Shown one piece after another: positions 23,754 through 33,547 of a stretch of 64,000 bases of DNA. The notes beneath the pieces are model-generated. The model was not told the DNA's origin, searched no databases, and was given only the letters and a program-made list of their open reading frames with translations. Each line of letters begins with the position of its first letter. The first letter of the stretch is position 1. The stretch comes from Epilithonimonas xixisoli. GTDB lineage: Bacteria > Bacteroidota > Bacteroidia > Flavobacteriales > Weeksellaceae. A program made the position numbers and the translations under genes. The stretch lies in the NCBI RefSeq assembly GCF_004365655.1, contig NZ_SOEO01000001.1, forward strand, positions 310,001 through 374,000. The letters are read 5' to 3'.

Positions 23754-24893
23754 ATGGATTTTCCAGTTCTACTTATTATTATTATCGCATTGGCGTTAAT
23801 ATTTGATTATATCAATGGATTTCATGATGCGGCCAATTCTATCGCAACTATTGTATCCACAAAGGTTCTTACGCCGTTTCAGGCGGTTCTATGGGCTGCA
23901 GTATGGAACTTTGCAGCTTTTTTTATCGCTATGTACATCATTGGCGAGTTCAAGATTGGTAATACCATTGCGAAGACCGTCAACGAAAACTTTATTAATC
24001 TGGAGGTGATTTTAGCAGGTCTAGTAGCAGCAATTGCTTGGAATCTTTTAACCTGGTGGTTTGGGATTCCGTCCTCGTCTTCTCACACTTTGATTGGTGG
24101 TTTCATAGGGGCAGCACTGATGCATGCTTTGCGTTTGGACTACATCGAGATCAAGGCTTTGCATCCTGATTATTCCTTTTTCGAAACGCTGACTCAGTCT
24201 TTCAAACAGCTATTTACACAGGATGTGGTGAAATTCAAAGTTGTAATTCCTATCTTCCTATTCATTTTTATGGCACCGTTTATTGGGATGTGTATCTCGA
24301 TTATTATTACCATCATCATTGTGCATTTGTATAAAAAATCGAATCCGCATAAGGCAGAAAGACAGTTTAAAAAAATGCAGTTGGTTTCCTCGGCTTTATT
24401 CAGTTTGGGACACGGATTAAATGATGCGCAGAAAGTAATGGGAATTATTGGAGCGGCTGTAATCTACTACCACGTGAATATCGTTCAGGATAATTACGCT
24501 ACGATGGCGGCAGCAGAAAGATTCAATTATTTCACAGAGCATTATCTTTGGGTTCCATTGGTTTCCTTCCTGGCAATTGCATTGGGAACGATGAGTGGTG
24601 GTTGGAAAATCATCAAAACAATGGGAACTAGAATTACCAAAGTAACGCCATTGGAAGGTGTGAGTGCCGAAACTGCGGGAGCAATTACTTTGTTCATCAC
24701 AGACCATTTTGGGATTCCGGTTTCTACAACGCATACCGTTACAGGATCCATCATTGGAGTTGGTTTGACGAAAAGAGTTTCTGCCGTAAGATGGGGCGTT
24801 ACAGTCAGTCTTCTATGGGCTTGGATACTTACAATTCCGATTAGTGCTATTGTAGCTGGGATTACTTATTTGGTAGTCACAATGGTGCTTTAA
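23754..24893 (+). CDS. pit: PiT-family inorganic phosphate transporter
   Basis: A 379-residue transporter with about ten membrane helices. The two signature repeats are GFHDAANSIATIVSTKVL (about 21-38) and GHGLNDAQKVMG (about 220-231), each with the paired Asn-Asp site. A second pair, SSSSHTLIGG and VSTTHTVTGS, is also typical. It imports phosphate with a cation. The start at 23754 (MDFPVLLIII) is chosen over a frame overlapping the PhoU-like gene. Confidence 0.92.
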   Translation: MDFPVLLIIIIALALIFDYINGFHDAANSIATIVSTKVLTPFQAVLWAAVWNFAAFFIAMYIIGEFKIGNTIAKTVNENFINLEVILAGLVAAIAWNLLTWWFGIPSSSSHTLIGGFIGAALMHALRLDYIEIKALHPDYSFFETLTQSFKQLFTQDVVKFKVVIPIFLFIFMAPFIGMCISIIITIIIVHLYKKSNPHKAERQFKKMQLVSSALFSLGHGLNDAQKVMGIIGAAVIYYHVNIVQDNYATMAAAERFNYFTEHYLWVPLVSFLAIALGTMSGGWKIIKTMGTRITKVTPLEGVSAETAGAITLFITDHFGIPVSTTHTVTGSIIGVGLTKRVSAVRWGVTVSLLWAWILTIPISAIVAGITYLVVTMVL

Positions 24894-24913
24894 ATAATAA
24901 TATTTTTTTATAC

Positions 24914-24948
24914 AGAAAGCTTTCCAAATTTGGGAAGCTTTTTTTTAT
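24914..24948 (+). terminator. Rho-independent terminator
   Basis: AAAGCTTTCC and GGGAAGCTTT stem with A/T loop, followed by T8, after the PiT gene. Confidence 0.8.
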
Positions 24949-24986
24949 TAAAATTAATATGAATGACAAAACAAGAGCACTAAATC

Positions 24987-25018
24987 TTGGTGAAACATTA
25001 CTAAAAAACGTATTTTTG
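24987..25018 (+). promoter_or_regulatory. Promoter of the polyprenyl synthase gene
   Basis: TTG (24987-24989), 21 nt, then TATTTTTG (25011-25018), a full match to the Bacteroidetes consensus, 18 nt before the ATG. Confidence 0.8.
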
Positions 25019-25036
25019 CCACAAACAAGTTTTTAA

Positions 25037-26008
25037 ATGGAATTTTTAGATCAGTATCAGAAAATTGTAGCAGAAGCTATCGAAAAACATACTTTTACCA
25101 ACAAGCCAGACGAGTTGTACCATCCGATGAATTATATCATTTCGCACGGTGGGAAAAGGCTTCGTCCGATAATGGTTTTGATGGCTTGTGATCTTTTCAA
25201 AGGCGATTTGCAAAAAGCTTTGAAACCATCTTTGGCAATCGAGTTTTTCCACAATTTCACATTGATCCACGACGATATTATGGATGAAGCGCCATTGAGG
25301 AGAAACAAACCGACGATTCACACCCTTCACGGGATCAATGTTGGGATTCTTTCCGGAGATGCTCTTTTGATTAAAGCGTATCAGTTTTTTGAAGATCTGG
25401 AGCCTGAATTGTTTAAAAAATGCATCAAAATATTTTCTGAAACAGGAGCCGTACTTTGCGAAGGTCAGCAGCTGGATATCAATTTTGAAAATATGACGAA
25501 TGTGACTTATGATGATTATATTCAAATGATCACTTCGAAGACAGGCGTTCTTAGCGCGTCATCTTTCCAAATTGGAGCCTTGATTGCTGGCGCGTCCGAA
25601 GAAGATGCAGAAGCAATGTACAACTTCGGGAAACACATCGGAATTGCGTTCCAGATTATGGATGATTACTTGGATGTTTTTGGAAATCAGGAACAATTCG
25701 GTAAGAAACACGCAGGTGATATTTATGAAAATAAGAAAACCATTCTTTATCTTTTGGCCCTTGAGCACGCCAATGCAGAGGAATTATCTGAGCTTAATTA
25801 CTGGTACTCTAAAAAAACAGACAATGTTGACAAAGTTTACAGCGTAGAAAAAATCTTCCGAAGAACAAAAGTAGATGACAAAGTTCTAAGACTCATCCAA
25901 AAACACAACGAAATTGGACAGTCTTATCTCGATAAAATCAATCTTTCTGATGAGGAAAAATTACCTTTCCGAGAACTGGCAAATTACCTTTTGAGAAGAG
26001 AAAGCTAA
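25037..26008 (+). CDS. Trans-type polyprenyl diphosphate synthase
   Basis: A 323-residue isoprenyl synthase. The first Asp-rich motif is DDIMD (79-83) in LIHDDIMDEAPLRR, and the second is DDYLD (209-213) in FQIMDDYLDVFG; GGKRLRP (38-44) binds the substrate. It extends prenyl chains by adding isopentenyl diphosphate. Chain length cannot be read with confidence: GGPP synthase or the longer synthase for menaquinone side chains are both possible. Confidence 0.87.
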   Translation: MEFLDQYQKIVAEAIEKHTFTNKPDELYHPMNYIISHGGKRLRPIMVLMACDLFKGDLQKALKPSLAIEFFHNFTLIHDDIMDEAPLRRNKPTIHTLHGINVGILSGDALLIKAYQFFEDLEPELFKKCIKIFSETGAVLCEGQQLDINFENMTNVTYDDYIQMITSKTGVLSASSFQIGALIAGASEEDAEAMYNFGKHIGIAFQIMDDYLDVFGNQEQFGKKHAGDIYENKKTILYLLALEHANAEELSELNYWYSKKTDNVDKVYSVEKIFRRTKVDDKVLRLIQKHNEIGQSYLDKINLSDEEKLPFRELANYLLRRES

Positions 26009-26099
26009 GAAAATATAAAACTGTAAAATCGTAGAATCGATTGTTGCTTTAAAAACAGTTTTACGAATCAACAAATCAACAGTTCAACAAAAAACAAAG

Positions 26100-27053
26100 A
26101 TGAAATTCAGGACAGAAGTAGAGATTAATGAAAGTGGGAAAAAAATAGGAATTGAAGATTGCATATTTTCCATTGGTTCTTGTTTTGCGACAGAGATGCA
26201 CGAGAAATTTTCTGAAGGTCAAATCCAGTCTTTGAACAATCCGTTTGGGACGATTTTCAATCCGTATTCCATTAATAATGCCATTCAGCAGATCTATGAT
26301 GCGAAGGAATATCACGAAAACGATTTGATTTTGGCTAATGAAAATTACATCAGCCTCGATCATCATTCCTCTTTCGATTCCCGATTTGCAAATCAATCGC
26401 TGGAAAAAATTAATAAAAATATTGAGGAAGCCAATCAGTTTTTGCAGAACACAAGTTTCGTCATTATCACATTTGGAACATCTTATATTTATGAATTCCT
26501 TCCGAAGAAAAAGTTGGTTGCCAATTGCCACAAGATTCCACAGAAGTTTTTTGATAAACGATTTTTATCAAATCAGGAACTGACGGAATCCATTAATAAA
26601 ACAATTGATACGCTGAAAGATATTTGTAAAAAAGATGTTCAAATTCTGTTTACAGTTTCGCCGGTTCGTCATACAAAAGATGGCATTGTTGAAAATCAAT
26701 TGAGCAAATCAAAATTGATAACAGCCATCCACGAATCAATTTGGGGAAAAGAAAATTGCCATTATCTTCCGATTTATGAATTGATGATGGATGATCTTCG
26801 CGATTACAGATTTTACAAAGAAGATATGATTCACCCGAATTCTCAAGCTGTTCAGTACATCTGGGAAAAGTTTGGAAATGCGTATTTTACTGATGTAACT
26901 AAGGTTTTCATTAATGAAAATAATAAAATCCTAACCGCTCTGAATCACAGAACCAATGACGACAAGAATCCAAAATATCAAGAATTTTTGGACAAAATCA
27001 ATCAAAAAATGATTGAACAACAAAAGAAAGTTAAGCACAAAATTTTCAGCTAA
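26100..27053 (+). CDS. GSCFA-domain protein
   Basis: A 317-residue protein with the naming motif SIGSCFATE (about 21-29), FGTSY, SPVRHTKDG and a closing DDLRDYRFYKEDMIHPNSQAVQYIW. The fold is SGNH-hydrolase-like, with DxxH near residue 240 (DMIHPN), suggesting an acyl-esterase or acyltransferase. GSCFA proteins are common in Bacteroidetes, and their substrate is unknown. It is followed by tatD. Confidence 0.88.
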   Translation: MKFRTEVEINESGKKIGIEDCIFSIGSCFATEMHEKFSEGQIQSLNNPFGTIFNPYSINNAIQQIYDAKEYHENDLILANENYISLDHHSSFDSRFANQSLEKINKNIEEANQFLQNTSFVIITFGTSYIYEFLPKKKLVANCHKIPQKFFDKRFLSNQELTESINKTIDTLKDICKKDVQILFTVSPVRHTKDGIVENQLSKSKLITAIHESIWGKENCHYLPIYELMMDDLRDYRFYKEDMIHPNSQAVQYIWEKFGNAYFTDVTKVFINENNKILTALNHRTNDDKNPKYQEFLDKINQKMIEQQKKVKHKIFS

Positions 27054-27107
27054 TTGCTTTTGGCTGATTGCTATTAGCTATTTGCCAATCGCCAATCGCA
27101 ACACATT

Positions 27108-27872
27108 ATGATAGACACTCACACTCATTTATACTCCGAACAATTCGATGAAGACCGCACAGAGATGATTCAGCGGGCTTTGGACAAAGGCGTAGAGAAA
27201 TTCTTTCTTCCCGCAATTGACTCCGAAACACATCAGAAAATGCTCCTTCTGGAAACGGAATATCCAGGCAAGATATTCTCGATGATGGGATTGCATCCTT
27301 GTTCTGTTCAACCAGAGACTTGGGAAAATGAATTACGGATTGCGAGAAATTATCTTGACCAAAGAGATTTTGTAGCGATTGGAGAAATCGGGATTGATTT
27401 GTATTGGGATAAATCCACTTTGGATATTCAAGTCAAAGCTTTTGAACACCAGATTGATTGGGCGATAGAAAAAGATCTTCCAATTGTGATTCACACCAGA
27501 GAAAGTTTTGATGAGACTTTTGAAGTTTTGGAAAGAAAAAAACATCCAAAATTGCGTGGAATTTTCCATTGTTTTTCTGGAAACTTGGAGCAAGCCCAAC
27601 ACGCAATCGATCTCAATTTCATCTTAGGAATCGGTGGTGTAGTGACATTCAAAAATGGGAAAATAGATCAGTTTTTGAATGAAATTCCATTAGATAAAAT
27701 TGTTCTTGAAACAGATTCGCCATATCTCGCTCCAGTTCCTTTCCGAGGGAAGCGTAACGAAAGTTCTTATGTAGAATTAGTCGCTGGAAAGTTGGTTGAT
27801 ATTTATAAAACAGATTTTTCTGAGATTGATAGAATCACGACTGAGAATGCTTTGAAGTTATTCGGAATTTAA
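27108..27872 (+). CDS. tatD: TatD-family metal-dependent DNase
   Basis: A 254-residue TIM-barrel hydrolase. Metal ligands are visible in MIDTHTHLY (H5, H7), AIGEIGID (Glu near 96), VIHTRES, FHCFSGN and ETDSPYLAP. TatD enzymes are 3'-5' exonucleases acting on DNA and RNA, linked to repair. It lies 54 nt after the GSCFA gene with an unusual word-repeat gap between them. Confidence 0.92.
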   Translation: MIDTHTHLYSEQFDEDRTEMIQRALDKGVEKFFLPAIDSETHQKMLLLETEYPGKIFSMMGLHPCSVQPETWENELRIARNYLDQRDFVAIGEIGIDLYWDKSTLDIQVKAFEHQIDWAIEKDLPIVIHTRESFDETFEVLERKKHPKLRGIFHCFSGNLEQAQHAIDLNFILGIGGVVTFKNGKIDQFLNEIPLDKIVLETDSPYLAPVPFRGKRNESSYVELVAGKLVDIYKTDFSEIDRITTENALKLFGI

Positions 27873-27932
27873 TTAACGATAATCTGAAGATAGAGACTTA
27901 AAAAATCTTATCAAAATTATAATGTAATTGAA

Positions 27933-28964
27933 ATGAGGAAATTTTTATTTTTATTAGTTTTAATATATAACTTTTGTTTTTCTCAACAAAGAAATCAGCC
28001 ATTAGAAATTAAATCTAATACAGATTTTACACATAAAACAGGCGTAAAATTTCCAAAGGAATGGAATGGTTTTAAAAGAGATAGATTGGTGTCTTATGAC
28101 ACAAACAATTATAATATCGGTGCAACATACTATTTTAAGGCCAATAAAAAAGTCACAAATATTAGCATCTATATTTATCCTGCTGAAGTTTCTAATGAAA
28201 ATCTGAGAGACCAATTCTTGTCTTTTAAAACAATTGTCAATAGAAATGCTACAAATCATCCAGAAATTTCTCCTGAGTTCGTAATATTAAAATCTGAAAA
28301 AGTAATTGTGAACGGAGTAAAATCATATTTCGATTACAACATTATTGTTCCAGACTTTATGAAGGGGCAAAAGGATCAAAACAATAAATCACTATTTTCT
28401 GTTTATGATTGCGGAAAATGGAATGTTAAGTTTAGAGTTAGTGTAGAAAATGGAGATTTTGAGAGAGTAAAACAATTAGAAAATGCTTTGATGGTTTCTT
28501 TTGAACCAATTATAATTGCAGAGAAATATCTACTTGAGAGTGGTGAAAATGCTAAAATTCTTGTTTCAAAAACTGCGCAAAGAGATTCTTTAATGCTAAA
28601 ATCTACAATCGAAGAAGCAGAAACTAAAAAAGAATGGCTGAATACTAATAAAAGTGTAGCGGAATTATCTTCTGGTTTTAGTGATTTCGAGATTGAATCT
28701 TCTATCGATGCAATTCAACAAAAACTCAAGTTTTATAATGAGAACAAGGATAAAATTACAGGAAGTGAGGAAACAAAAAAATATTTTGATAATCTTCAAA
28801 AAATTATTGACAACGGATTTTTGAAAGATTTTATATACTCGCAAACCTTCGGTGTCGTTATTTATCCAGAGGGCGAAAATCGGAAAAGTCTTTTTAATGA
28901 TTTCATAAATCAAAATAATATTCCGGAAGATATTATTGAATTGATGTATAAAATTTATTATTAG
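27933..28964 (+). CDS. Secreted hypothetical protein, 343 aa
   Basis: The signal peptide ends near NFCFSQ (residue 18). The mature part has an N-terminal beta-rich half (TGVKFPKEWNGFKRDRL, YYFKANKKVTNISIYIYPAE) and a helical C-terminal half rich in K, E and N. No catalytic motif is recognised. Codon use appears more AT-rich than its neighbours. Followed by a terminator. Confidence 0.7.
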   Translation: MRKFLFLLVLIYNFCFSQQRNQPLEIKSNTDFTHKTGVKFPKEWNGFKRDRLVSYDTNNYNIGATYYFKANKKVTNISIYIYPAEVSNENLRDQFLSFKTIVNRNATNHPEISPEFVILKSEKVIVNGVKSYFDYNIIVPDFMKGQKDQNNKSLFSVYDCGKWNVKFRVSVENGDFERVKQLENALMVSFEPIIIAEKYLLESGENAKILVSKTAQRDSLMLKSTIEEAETKKEWLNTNKSVAELSSGFSDFEIESSIDAIQQKLKFYNENKDKITGSEETKKYFDNLQKIIDNGFLKDFIYSQTFGVVIYPEGENRKSLFNDFINQNNIPEDIIELMYKIYY

Positions 28965-29018
28965 GACTTGAAATTTCAAGATTTTTAAATTTGTTATTTT
29001 AATCAAAACAAAAAAATC

Positions 29019-29055
29019 AACCCCTTCAGAGTTCGAAACTCTGATGGGGTTTTTG
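29019..29055 (+). terminator. Rho-independent terminator
   Basis: CCCC-T-TCAGAGTT and AACTCTGA-T-GGGG form a 12-bp stem with a 3-nt loop, followed by T5. Confidence 0.85.
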
Positions 29056-29100
29056 TTGAAAATGGTTCTATCAAAATACAAATGTGAATATTGTGCAGAA

Positions 29101-29174
29101 CCGCAGCCCGACTTGAGTGGACTCTTCGAGAACCTCAGAGTGACAATTGGAACGGAAGGCGGAAATAGCAGCCC
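29101..29174 (-). repeat. Dispersed palindromic repeat, copy D (variant centre)
   Basis: On the minus strand the outer arms read GGGCTGCTATTTCCGCC and CACTCAAGTCGGGCTGC, as in the other copies. The usual T-run/A-run centre is replaced by CACTCTGAGGTTCTCGAAG, which matches the inverted repeat at 20911-20929. Confidence 0.7.
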
Positions 29175-29192
29175 AAATAATTCTAAAAAACA

Positions 29193-29217
29193 AAAACCGG
29201 AAATGACTTCCGGTTTT
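29193..29217 (-). terminator. Terminator of the RhlE-like gene
   Basis: AAAACCGGAA and TTCCGGTTTT form a perfect stem with a 5-nt loop, followed on the minus strand by a T-rich run. It lies 4 nt after the RhlE-like stop. Confidence 0.8.
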
Positions 29218-29220
29218 CTT

Positions 29221-30465
29221 TTATTTTTTTCTAAAGATATTACTTTTATTCTTAGGTTTTTCAGAACGTTGACCCGATGGTTTTGGTCTCGGATTGAAAG
29301 GCTTATTGTTGCTGTCTCTCTTCTGTTCCACCAAATTATCAGTGTGGTATGGATGATCTTTCACAACTGGAATTTTCTTTCCAATCAGTTTTTCTGTGTT
29401 GCGAAGATTCGCAAGATCCAAACCATCTACGAAGGAGAAAGAAGTTCCATCGGAGCCAGCTCTACCAGTTCTTCCGATTCTGTGAACGTAAGTTTCTGAA
29501 ACGTCTGACAATTCGAAGTTTACAACGTATTTCAATTCATCGATGTCAATTCCTCTCGCCGCAATATCTGTCGCCACCAAGACTCTTGTTTTCTTGGATT
29601 TGAAGTTTGATAATGCGTTTTGTCTTGCATTTTGAGACTTATTTCCGTGAATTGCCTCAGCAGAAATTTTGAATTGATGCAGCTTTCTGGCGATTTTGTC
29701 TGCACCATGTTTCGTTCTGGAAAATACCAATACTTGATCCAATTTCGGATCTTCCAAAAGGTGAACCAAAAGATCAGCTTTATTAGAATTATCAACAAAA
29801 TAAATACTTTGCTGAATGGTGTCTGCTGTAGAAGAAACTGGCGCAACTTCTACTCTCACAGGATTTACCAAAATCTCTGAAGCCAGTTTTGCGATTTCTT
29901 TCGGCATTGTGGCAGAGAAGAAAAGGTTTTGTCTTTTGACAGGAATTATTTTCACGATTTTCTTCACATCGTGTACAAATCCCATATCTAGCATTCTGTC
30001 TGCCTCGTCTAAAACGAAGATTTCCAGATGATGAAGTTTTACGATTCCTTGCGAGATAAAATCCAACAATCTTCCTGGTGTTGCGATCAAAATATCAACG
30101 CCTCTTTTCAGTTGTTGCTCTTGGGCGTGTTGTTTTACACCACCGAAAACCACAAGTGATTTTAATTTAAGATGTTTTCCGTAAGCTTGGAAATTTTCTT
30201 CGATTTGGATTGCCAATTCTCTGGTTGGCGTTAGAATCAAAGCTTTAATTTGATTTCTATGAGAGTCTTTTTCGGAAAGGTTTTGTAAAATAGGAATTGC
30301 AAATGCTGCCGTTTTTCCTGTTCCTGTTTGTGCGCTTCCCAAAAGATCTTTTTTTTGTAGGATAGATGGGATTGCTTTTTCTTGTATCGGTGTTGGCTGT
30401 TCGTAGCCTTGTGCTTTTAATGCGTCTAATATTGGCTTAATTAAGCCTAATTCTTCGAAATTCAA
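29221..30465 (-). CDS. DEAD-box RNA helicase, RhlE type
   Basis: A 414-residue helicase: PTPIQ Q motif (24-28), Walker A AQTGTGKT (45-52), VLDEADRMLDMGF, SATMP, ARGIDID and HRIGRTGRAG, then a basic Pro/Asn/Lys tail (FNPRPKPSGQRSEKPKNK). RhlE helicases act in ribosome assembly and RNA turnover. The start is a TTG at 30465 (NFEELGLIKPIL), as no in-frame ATG fits the family. TACATTTG overlaps this start, and a hairpin (30494-30522) lies upstream in the leader. Confidence 0.9.
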   Translation of the reverse strand: MNFEELGLIKPILDALKAQGYEQPTPIQEKAIPSILQKKDLLGSAQTGTGKTAAFAIPILQNLSEKDSHRNQIKALILTPTRELAIQIEENFQAYGKHLKLKSLVVFGGVKQHAQEQQLKRGVDILIATPGRLLDFISQGIVKLHHLEIFVLDEADRMLDMGFVHDVKKIVKIIPVKRQNLFFSATMPKEIAKLASEILVNPVRVEVAPVSSTADTIQQSIYFVDNSNKADLLVHLLEDPKLDQVLVFSRTKHGADKIARKLHQFKISAEAIHGNKSQNARQNALSNFKSKKTRVLVATDIAARGIDIDELKYVVNFELSDVSETYVHRIGRTGRAGSDGTSFSFVDGLDLANLRNTEKLIGKKIPVVKDHPYHTDNLVEQKRDSNNKPFNPRPKPSGQRSEKPKNKSNIFRKK

Positions 30466-30493
30466 ATGTAAAATGTTTTAATGTAAATAAAGT

Positions 30494-30522
30494 AAAAATT
30501 CCTCCGTGATATTAGGAGGAAT
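30494..30522 (-). promoter_or_regulatory. Leader hairpin before the RhlE-like gene
   Basis: AATTCCTCC and GGAGGAATT pair perfectly around a 10-nt loop, about 30 nt before the helicase start. It contains a Shine-Dalgarno-like GGAGG locked in the stem. It could be a regulatory leader or a terminator of read-through from the DUF6438 gene side. Confidence 0.45.
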
Positions 30523-30570
30523 TAATATGTTGCAAAGATAGCCTATTTAAAATAAAGTCGAGATTAAGTC

Positions 30571-31056
30571 TTATTTAACTTTTTCCCACTTCTGATTTTT
30601 CTTCAGCTCGTCTATGTATGAGTAAAGTGTTTGTAATTTTTTTGGATGTTCTCCTGCAGAAAGTTTTATTTCTTTCTTAGTTCCATCTGCGAAGAAAACT
30701 CTGAGATAAACTTTGGAAGCGTCCATTATTTGTTTATCAATATAGCTGTCTTTCAGTGTTTTCACATTGGCTTCGTCTGCAAGTAATACCAATTTTTGAT
30801 AATCTTCTTTGCTAATCACTGCTTGGAAAGTTCCTTCTCTCGGTTTGCTAAAATCATCTTTGGACCCACCTTCTGAAAAGTTAAAACGCTCTGCTTCCAA
30901 AATTGCATTTCGGTTAGAATCTATTGTGATTTTATACGTCGGACAAAATCCGAAACAAGGTCCAACTTCGTATTCAATTTTCGAATAATTTGAAGTTTGA
31001 GAAGTAGCGCATGACATTAATCCTAGGAAAACCATTAAACTGAATAAATATTTCAT
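30571..31056 (-). CDS. DUF6438-like lipoprotein
   Basis: A 161-residue protein with a lipoprotein signal (LMVFLGLMSCAT, lipobox Cys near residue 16). The mature part has GPCFGFCPTYKITID, the cysteine-bearing signature of DUF6438, and a helical end. The function of the family is unknown. The start at 31056 (MKYLFSLM) gives the proper signal; an in-frame ATG at 31083 would add nine residues. Confidence 0.75.
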   Translation of the reverse strand: MKYLFSLMVFLGLMSCATSQTSNYSKIEYEVGPCFGFCPTYKITIDSNRNAILEAERFNFSEGGSKDDFSKPREGTFQAVISKEDYQKLVLLADEANVKTLKDSYIDKQIMDASKVYLRVFFADGTKKEIKLSAGEHPKKLQTLYSYIDELKKNQKWEKVK

Positions 31057-31098
31057 CGTATTTTTTTGTGTTAAGACTTTCAATAATTGTTCCGAAAA

Positions 31099-32082
31099 TT
31101 ATCCGTGCAGTTTTTTCCAAATCGCATCTTTCAATTCCTGAAGACCTTCACCTGTGACGCCAGAGAAAAATAGAGGTTGTCTGTTTTCCGGAAATTCTGC
31201 TGCGATTTCTTTCTTAAGTTCATCATCAAGCAAATCAGCTTTTGAAACGGATAGTATGAAATCTTTGTCCACCAATTCTGGATTATATTCTTTCAATTCA
31301 TTCTCCAAAATCTTATATTCCTGAAAATGATCTTCGGAATCTGCCGGAATTAAAAATAATAAAATTGAGTTTCTCTCGATATGTCTCAGGAATCTGTGTC
31401 CCAATCCTTTTCCTTCTGCCGCACCTTCTATAATTCCGGGAATATCTGCCATTACAAAAGATTTGTAATTTCTCCATTCCACGATTCCAAGATTTGGAGT
31501 CAAGGTTGTAAAAGCGTAATCTGCAATCTTGGGTCTCGCTGCTGAAACAGATGATAGAAGTGTAGATTTTCCAGCATTTGGGAAACCAACCAATCCAACA
31601 TCAGCCAAAAGCTTCAGTTCGAAAATAATGTAACCTTCTTGCCCATCCATTCCAGGTTGTGCAAATCTCGGTGTTTGGTTGGTCGCAGATTTGAAAAATT
31701 CATTTCCTCTTCCACCTTTTCCACCTTCCATTAGGATGATTTCTTGCCCGTCTTCCAAGATTTCTCCAACGATTTCACCTTCTTCATTTTTGGCAATGGT
31801 TCCCAATGGTACATTGATGTAAACATCTTCACCATAAGCACCAGTCAACTGGTTTTTGGCACCATTTTGACCTCGTTCTGCTTTCACGTGACGTGTGTAT
31901 CTCAGGGGAAGAAGTGTCCATTCGTGAGCGTTTCCTTTCATAATCACGTGTCCACCACGTCCACCATCGCCACCATCTGGGCCACCTTTTGGGATGTATT
32001 TTTCTCTACGAAGGTGAGCCGATCCAGCACCGCCGTGACCGCTTTTACAGTGGATTTTTACGTAATCTACGAAATTTGACAT
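31099..32082 (-). CDS. obgE: GTPase Obg/CgtA
   Basis: A 327-residue Obg. The glycine-rich Obg domain (about 1-158) is followed by the G domain with G1 GFPNAGKST (166-174), switch [18 protein letters not shown] and SKADLL. It binds the large ribosomal subunit and controls its assembly and growth. The protein ends soon after the G domain, lacking the OCT domain, as is usual in Bacteroidetes. It forms an apparent operon with adk and hpt. Confidence 0.95.
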   Translation of the reverse strand: MSNFVDYVKIHCKSGHGGAGSAHLRREKYIPKGGPDGGDGGRGGHVIMKGNAHEWTLLPLRYTRHVKAERGQNGAKNQLTGAYGEDVYINVPLGTIAKNEEGEIVGEILEDGQEIILMEGGKGGRGNEFFKSATNQTPRFAQPGMDGQEGYIIFELKLLADVGLVGFPNAGKSTLLSSVSAARPKIADYAFTTLTPNLGIVEWRNYKSFVMADIPGIIEGAAEGKGLGHRFLRHIERNSILLFLIPADSEDHFQEYKILENELKEYNPELVDKDFILSVSKADLLDDELKKEIAAEFPENRQPLFFSGVTGEGLQELKDAIWKKLHG

Positions 32083-32153
32083 AATTTTGGTTTAATATTT
32101 AACGTTCAAAGTTTCAACCTTGAATATTGAACTTTGAACCTTGAATCAAAAAT

Positions 32154-32735
32154 TTATTTTTGAATTTTTTCTACTTCAGCGAATAGTTTTTCAGAGATTT
32201 CGGAGATGTCGCCAATGCCGTCCACTTCTGCGTATTTGCCTTGTTTCTTGTATAATTCTGCAACTTCTGCAGTTTTTGTATAATATTCTACAATTCTGTT
32301 TCGGATGATTTCCTCATTAGAATCGTCTGTTCTACCGCTGGTTTCACCTCTTTTCAGAAGTCTTTCTACCAATACAGCATCATCTACAATCAATGATAGA
32401 CAAACACTGATTTCAGAATTTAATTCTTCTTTCACGATGGTTTCCAAAGCTTCGGTTTGAGTCGCTGTTCTTGGGAATCCGTCAAAAATAAATCCATTGC
32501 TTTCTGTTGGTTTTCTCAGTTCGTCAATCAGCATATCGATAGTCACTTGGTCTGGAACCAATTGACCTTTGTCGATGTATGATTTTGCTAATTTTCCAAG
32601 TTCGGTATCATTTTTCATATTAAAACGAAAAAGATCTCCAGTCGAAATTTGTTTCAGATTAAACTTCTCGATAAGATGCTGAGCTTGGGTTCCTTTTCCA
32701 CTTCCTGGAGGGCCAAAGAGAACAATGTTTATCAT
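32154..32735 (-). CDS. adk: Adenylate kinase
   Basis: A 193-residue short-type adenylate kinase. P-loop GPPGSGKGTQ (8-17), STGDLFR AMP-binding segment, GFPRT near 86-90 and the lid arginine in KRGETSGRTDDS. It interconverts ATP, AMP and ADP. It lacks the long zinc lid. It sits between hpt and obgE, with word-repeat gaps on both sides. Confidence 0.95.
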   Translation of the reverse strand: MINIVLFGPPGSGKGTQAQHLIEKFNLKQISTGDLFRFNMKNDTELGKLAKSYIDKGQLVPDQVTIDMLIDELRKPTESNGFIFDGFPRTATQTEALETIVKEELNSEISVCLSLIVDDAVLVERLLKRGETSGRTDDSNEEIIRNRIVEYYTKTAEVAELYKKQGKYAEVDGIGDISEISEKLFAEVEKIQK

Positions 32736-32863
32736 AGTCTTGAGGGGCTTTTAGCAAATTGCTTTTGGCTTTTTGCTCTTGAGCAATTTTAGTTAATATT
32801 TACTTTTTATTTAGATATAATTTCAAAAGCCAATAGCCAGAAGCTAAAAGCTAATAGCATTTT

Positions 32864-33436
32864 TTAATGATTGATTCTTCCTTCCTCCAATTGATAAAGA
32901 TCTGGTAGGTTTCTTCCCAATTCGTCGTAATCCAAACCGTAGCCTAGAACAAACTTATTCGGGATTTCTTTTGCAACATAATCCACAATGAAATCTTTTT
33001 TGAAAACATCTGGTTTCAATAGCAAAGAAGCAACTTTCAAAGACTTAGGACGTTGTGTATTTTTGAAATATTCGAAAAGATTTTCTAATGTATTTCCGGT
33101 ATCCACGATGTCCTCCATTAGAATAATGTGGCGATCTACAACATCTTTCGTAAGATCCATTTTTTTGTAAATAATTCCAGTAGATTGTGTTCCGGAATAA
33201 GAACTTACCTGCAAAAATGCGATTTCACATTTCCCAGGATAATATTTTAAAAAATCTGAGAAAAACATAATCACACCATTCAAGACACCTACAAAAATAG
33301 GCGTTTCGTCTTTGTAATCTTCGTAAACTCTCAGTGCTAATTTTTTTATAATTTCCTGAATTTCATCGTGTTTCAGGTAGGGTACGAAACTTTTGTCGTG
33401 AATTTGTACAGATTCCATAAGTATATCAAAGTGCAA
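32864..33436 (-). CDS. hpt: Hypoxanthine phosphoribosyltransferase
   Basis: A 190-residue purine salvage enzyme. The PRPP-binding motif is ILMEDIVDTGNTL (about 105-117), with VGVLNGVIMF near 47-56 and VGYGLDY-type end (VLGYGLDYDELGRNLPDL). It converts hypoxanthine or guanine to the nucleotide. The TACTTTTG box overlapping 33434-33441 on the minus strand is close to the start and may be part of its promoter. Confidence 0.93.
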   Translation of the reverse strand: MHFDILMESVQIHDKSFVPYLKHDEIQEIIKKLALRVYEDYKDETPIFVGVLNGVIMFFSDFLKYYPGKCEIAFLQVSSYSGTQSTGIIYKKMDLTKDVVDRHIILMEDIVDTGNTLENLFEYFKNTQRPKSLKVASLLLKPDVFKKDFIVDYVAKEIPNKFVLGYGLDYDELGRNLPDLYQLEEGRINH

Positions 33437-33547
33437 AAGTAAGATTTTTCAGCCAAACTGCCATTTTTCTTTTATGAAGCTTTTTCTGAATCGGGTAATA
33501 CAATTTAATTATCTATATTTGCGTTACGTTTCTGAAAAAGAATAATT

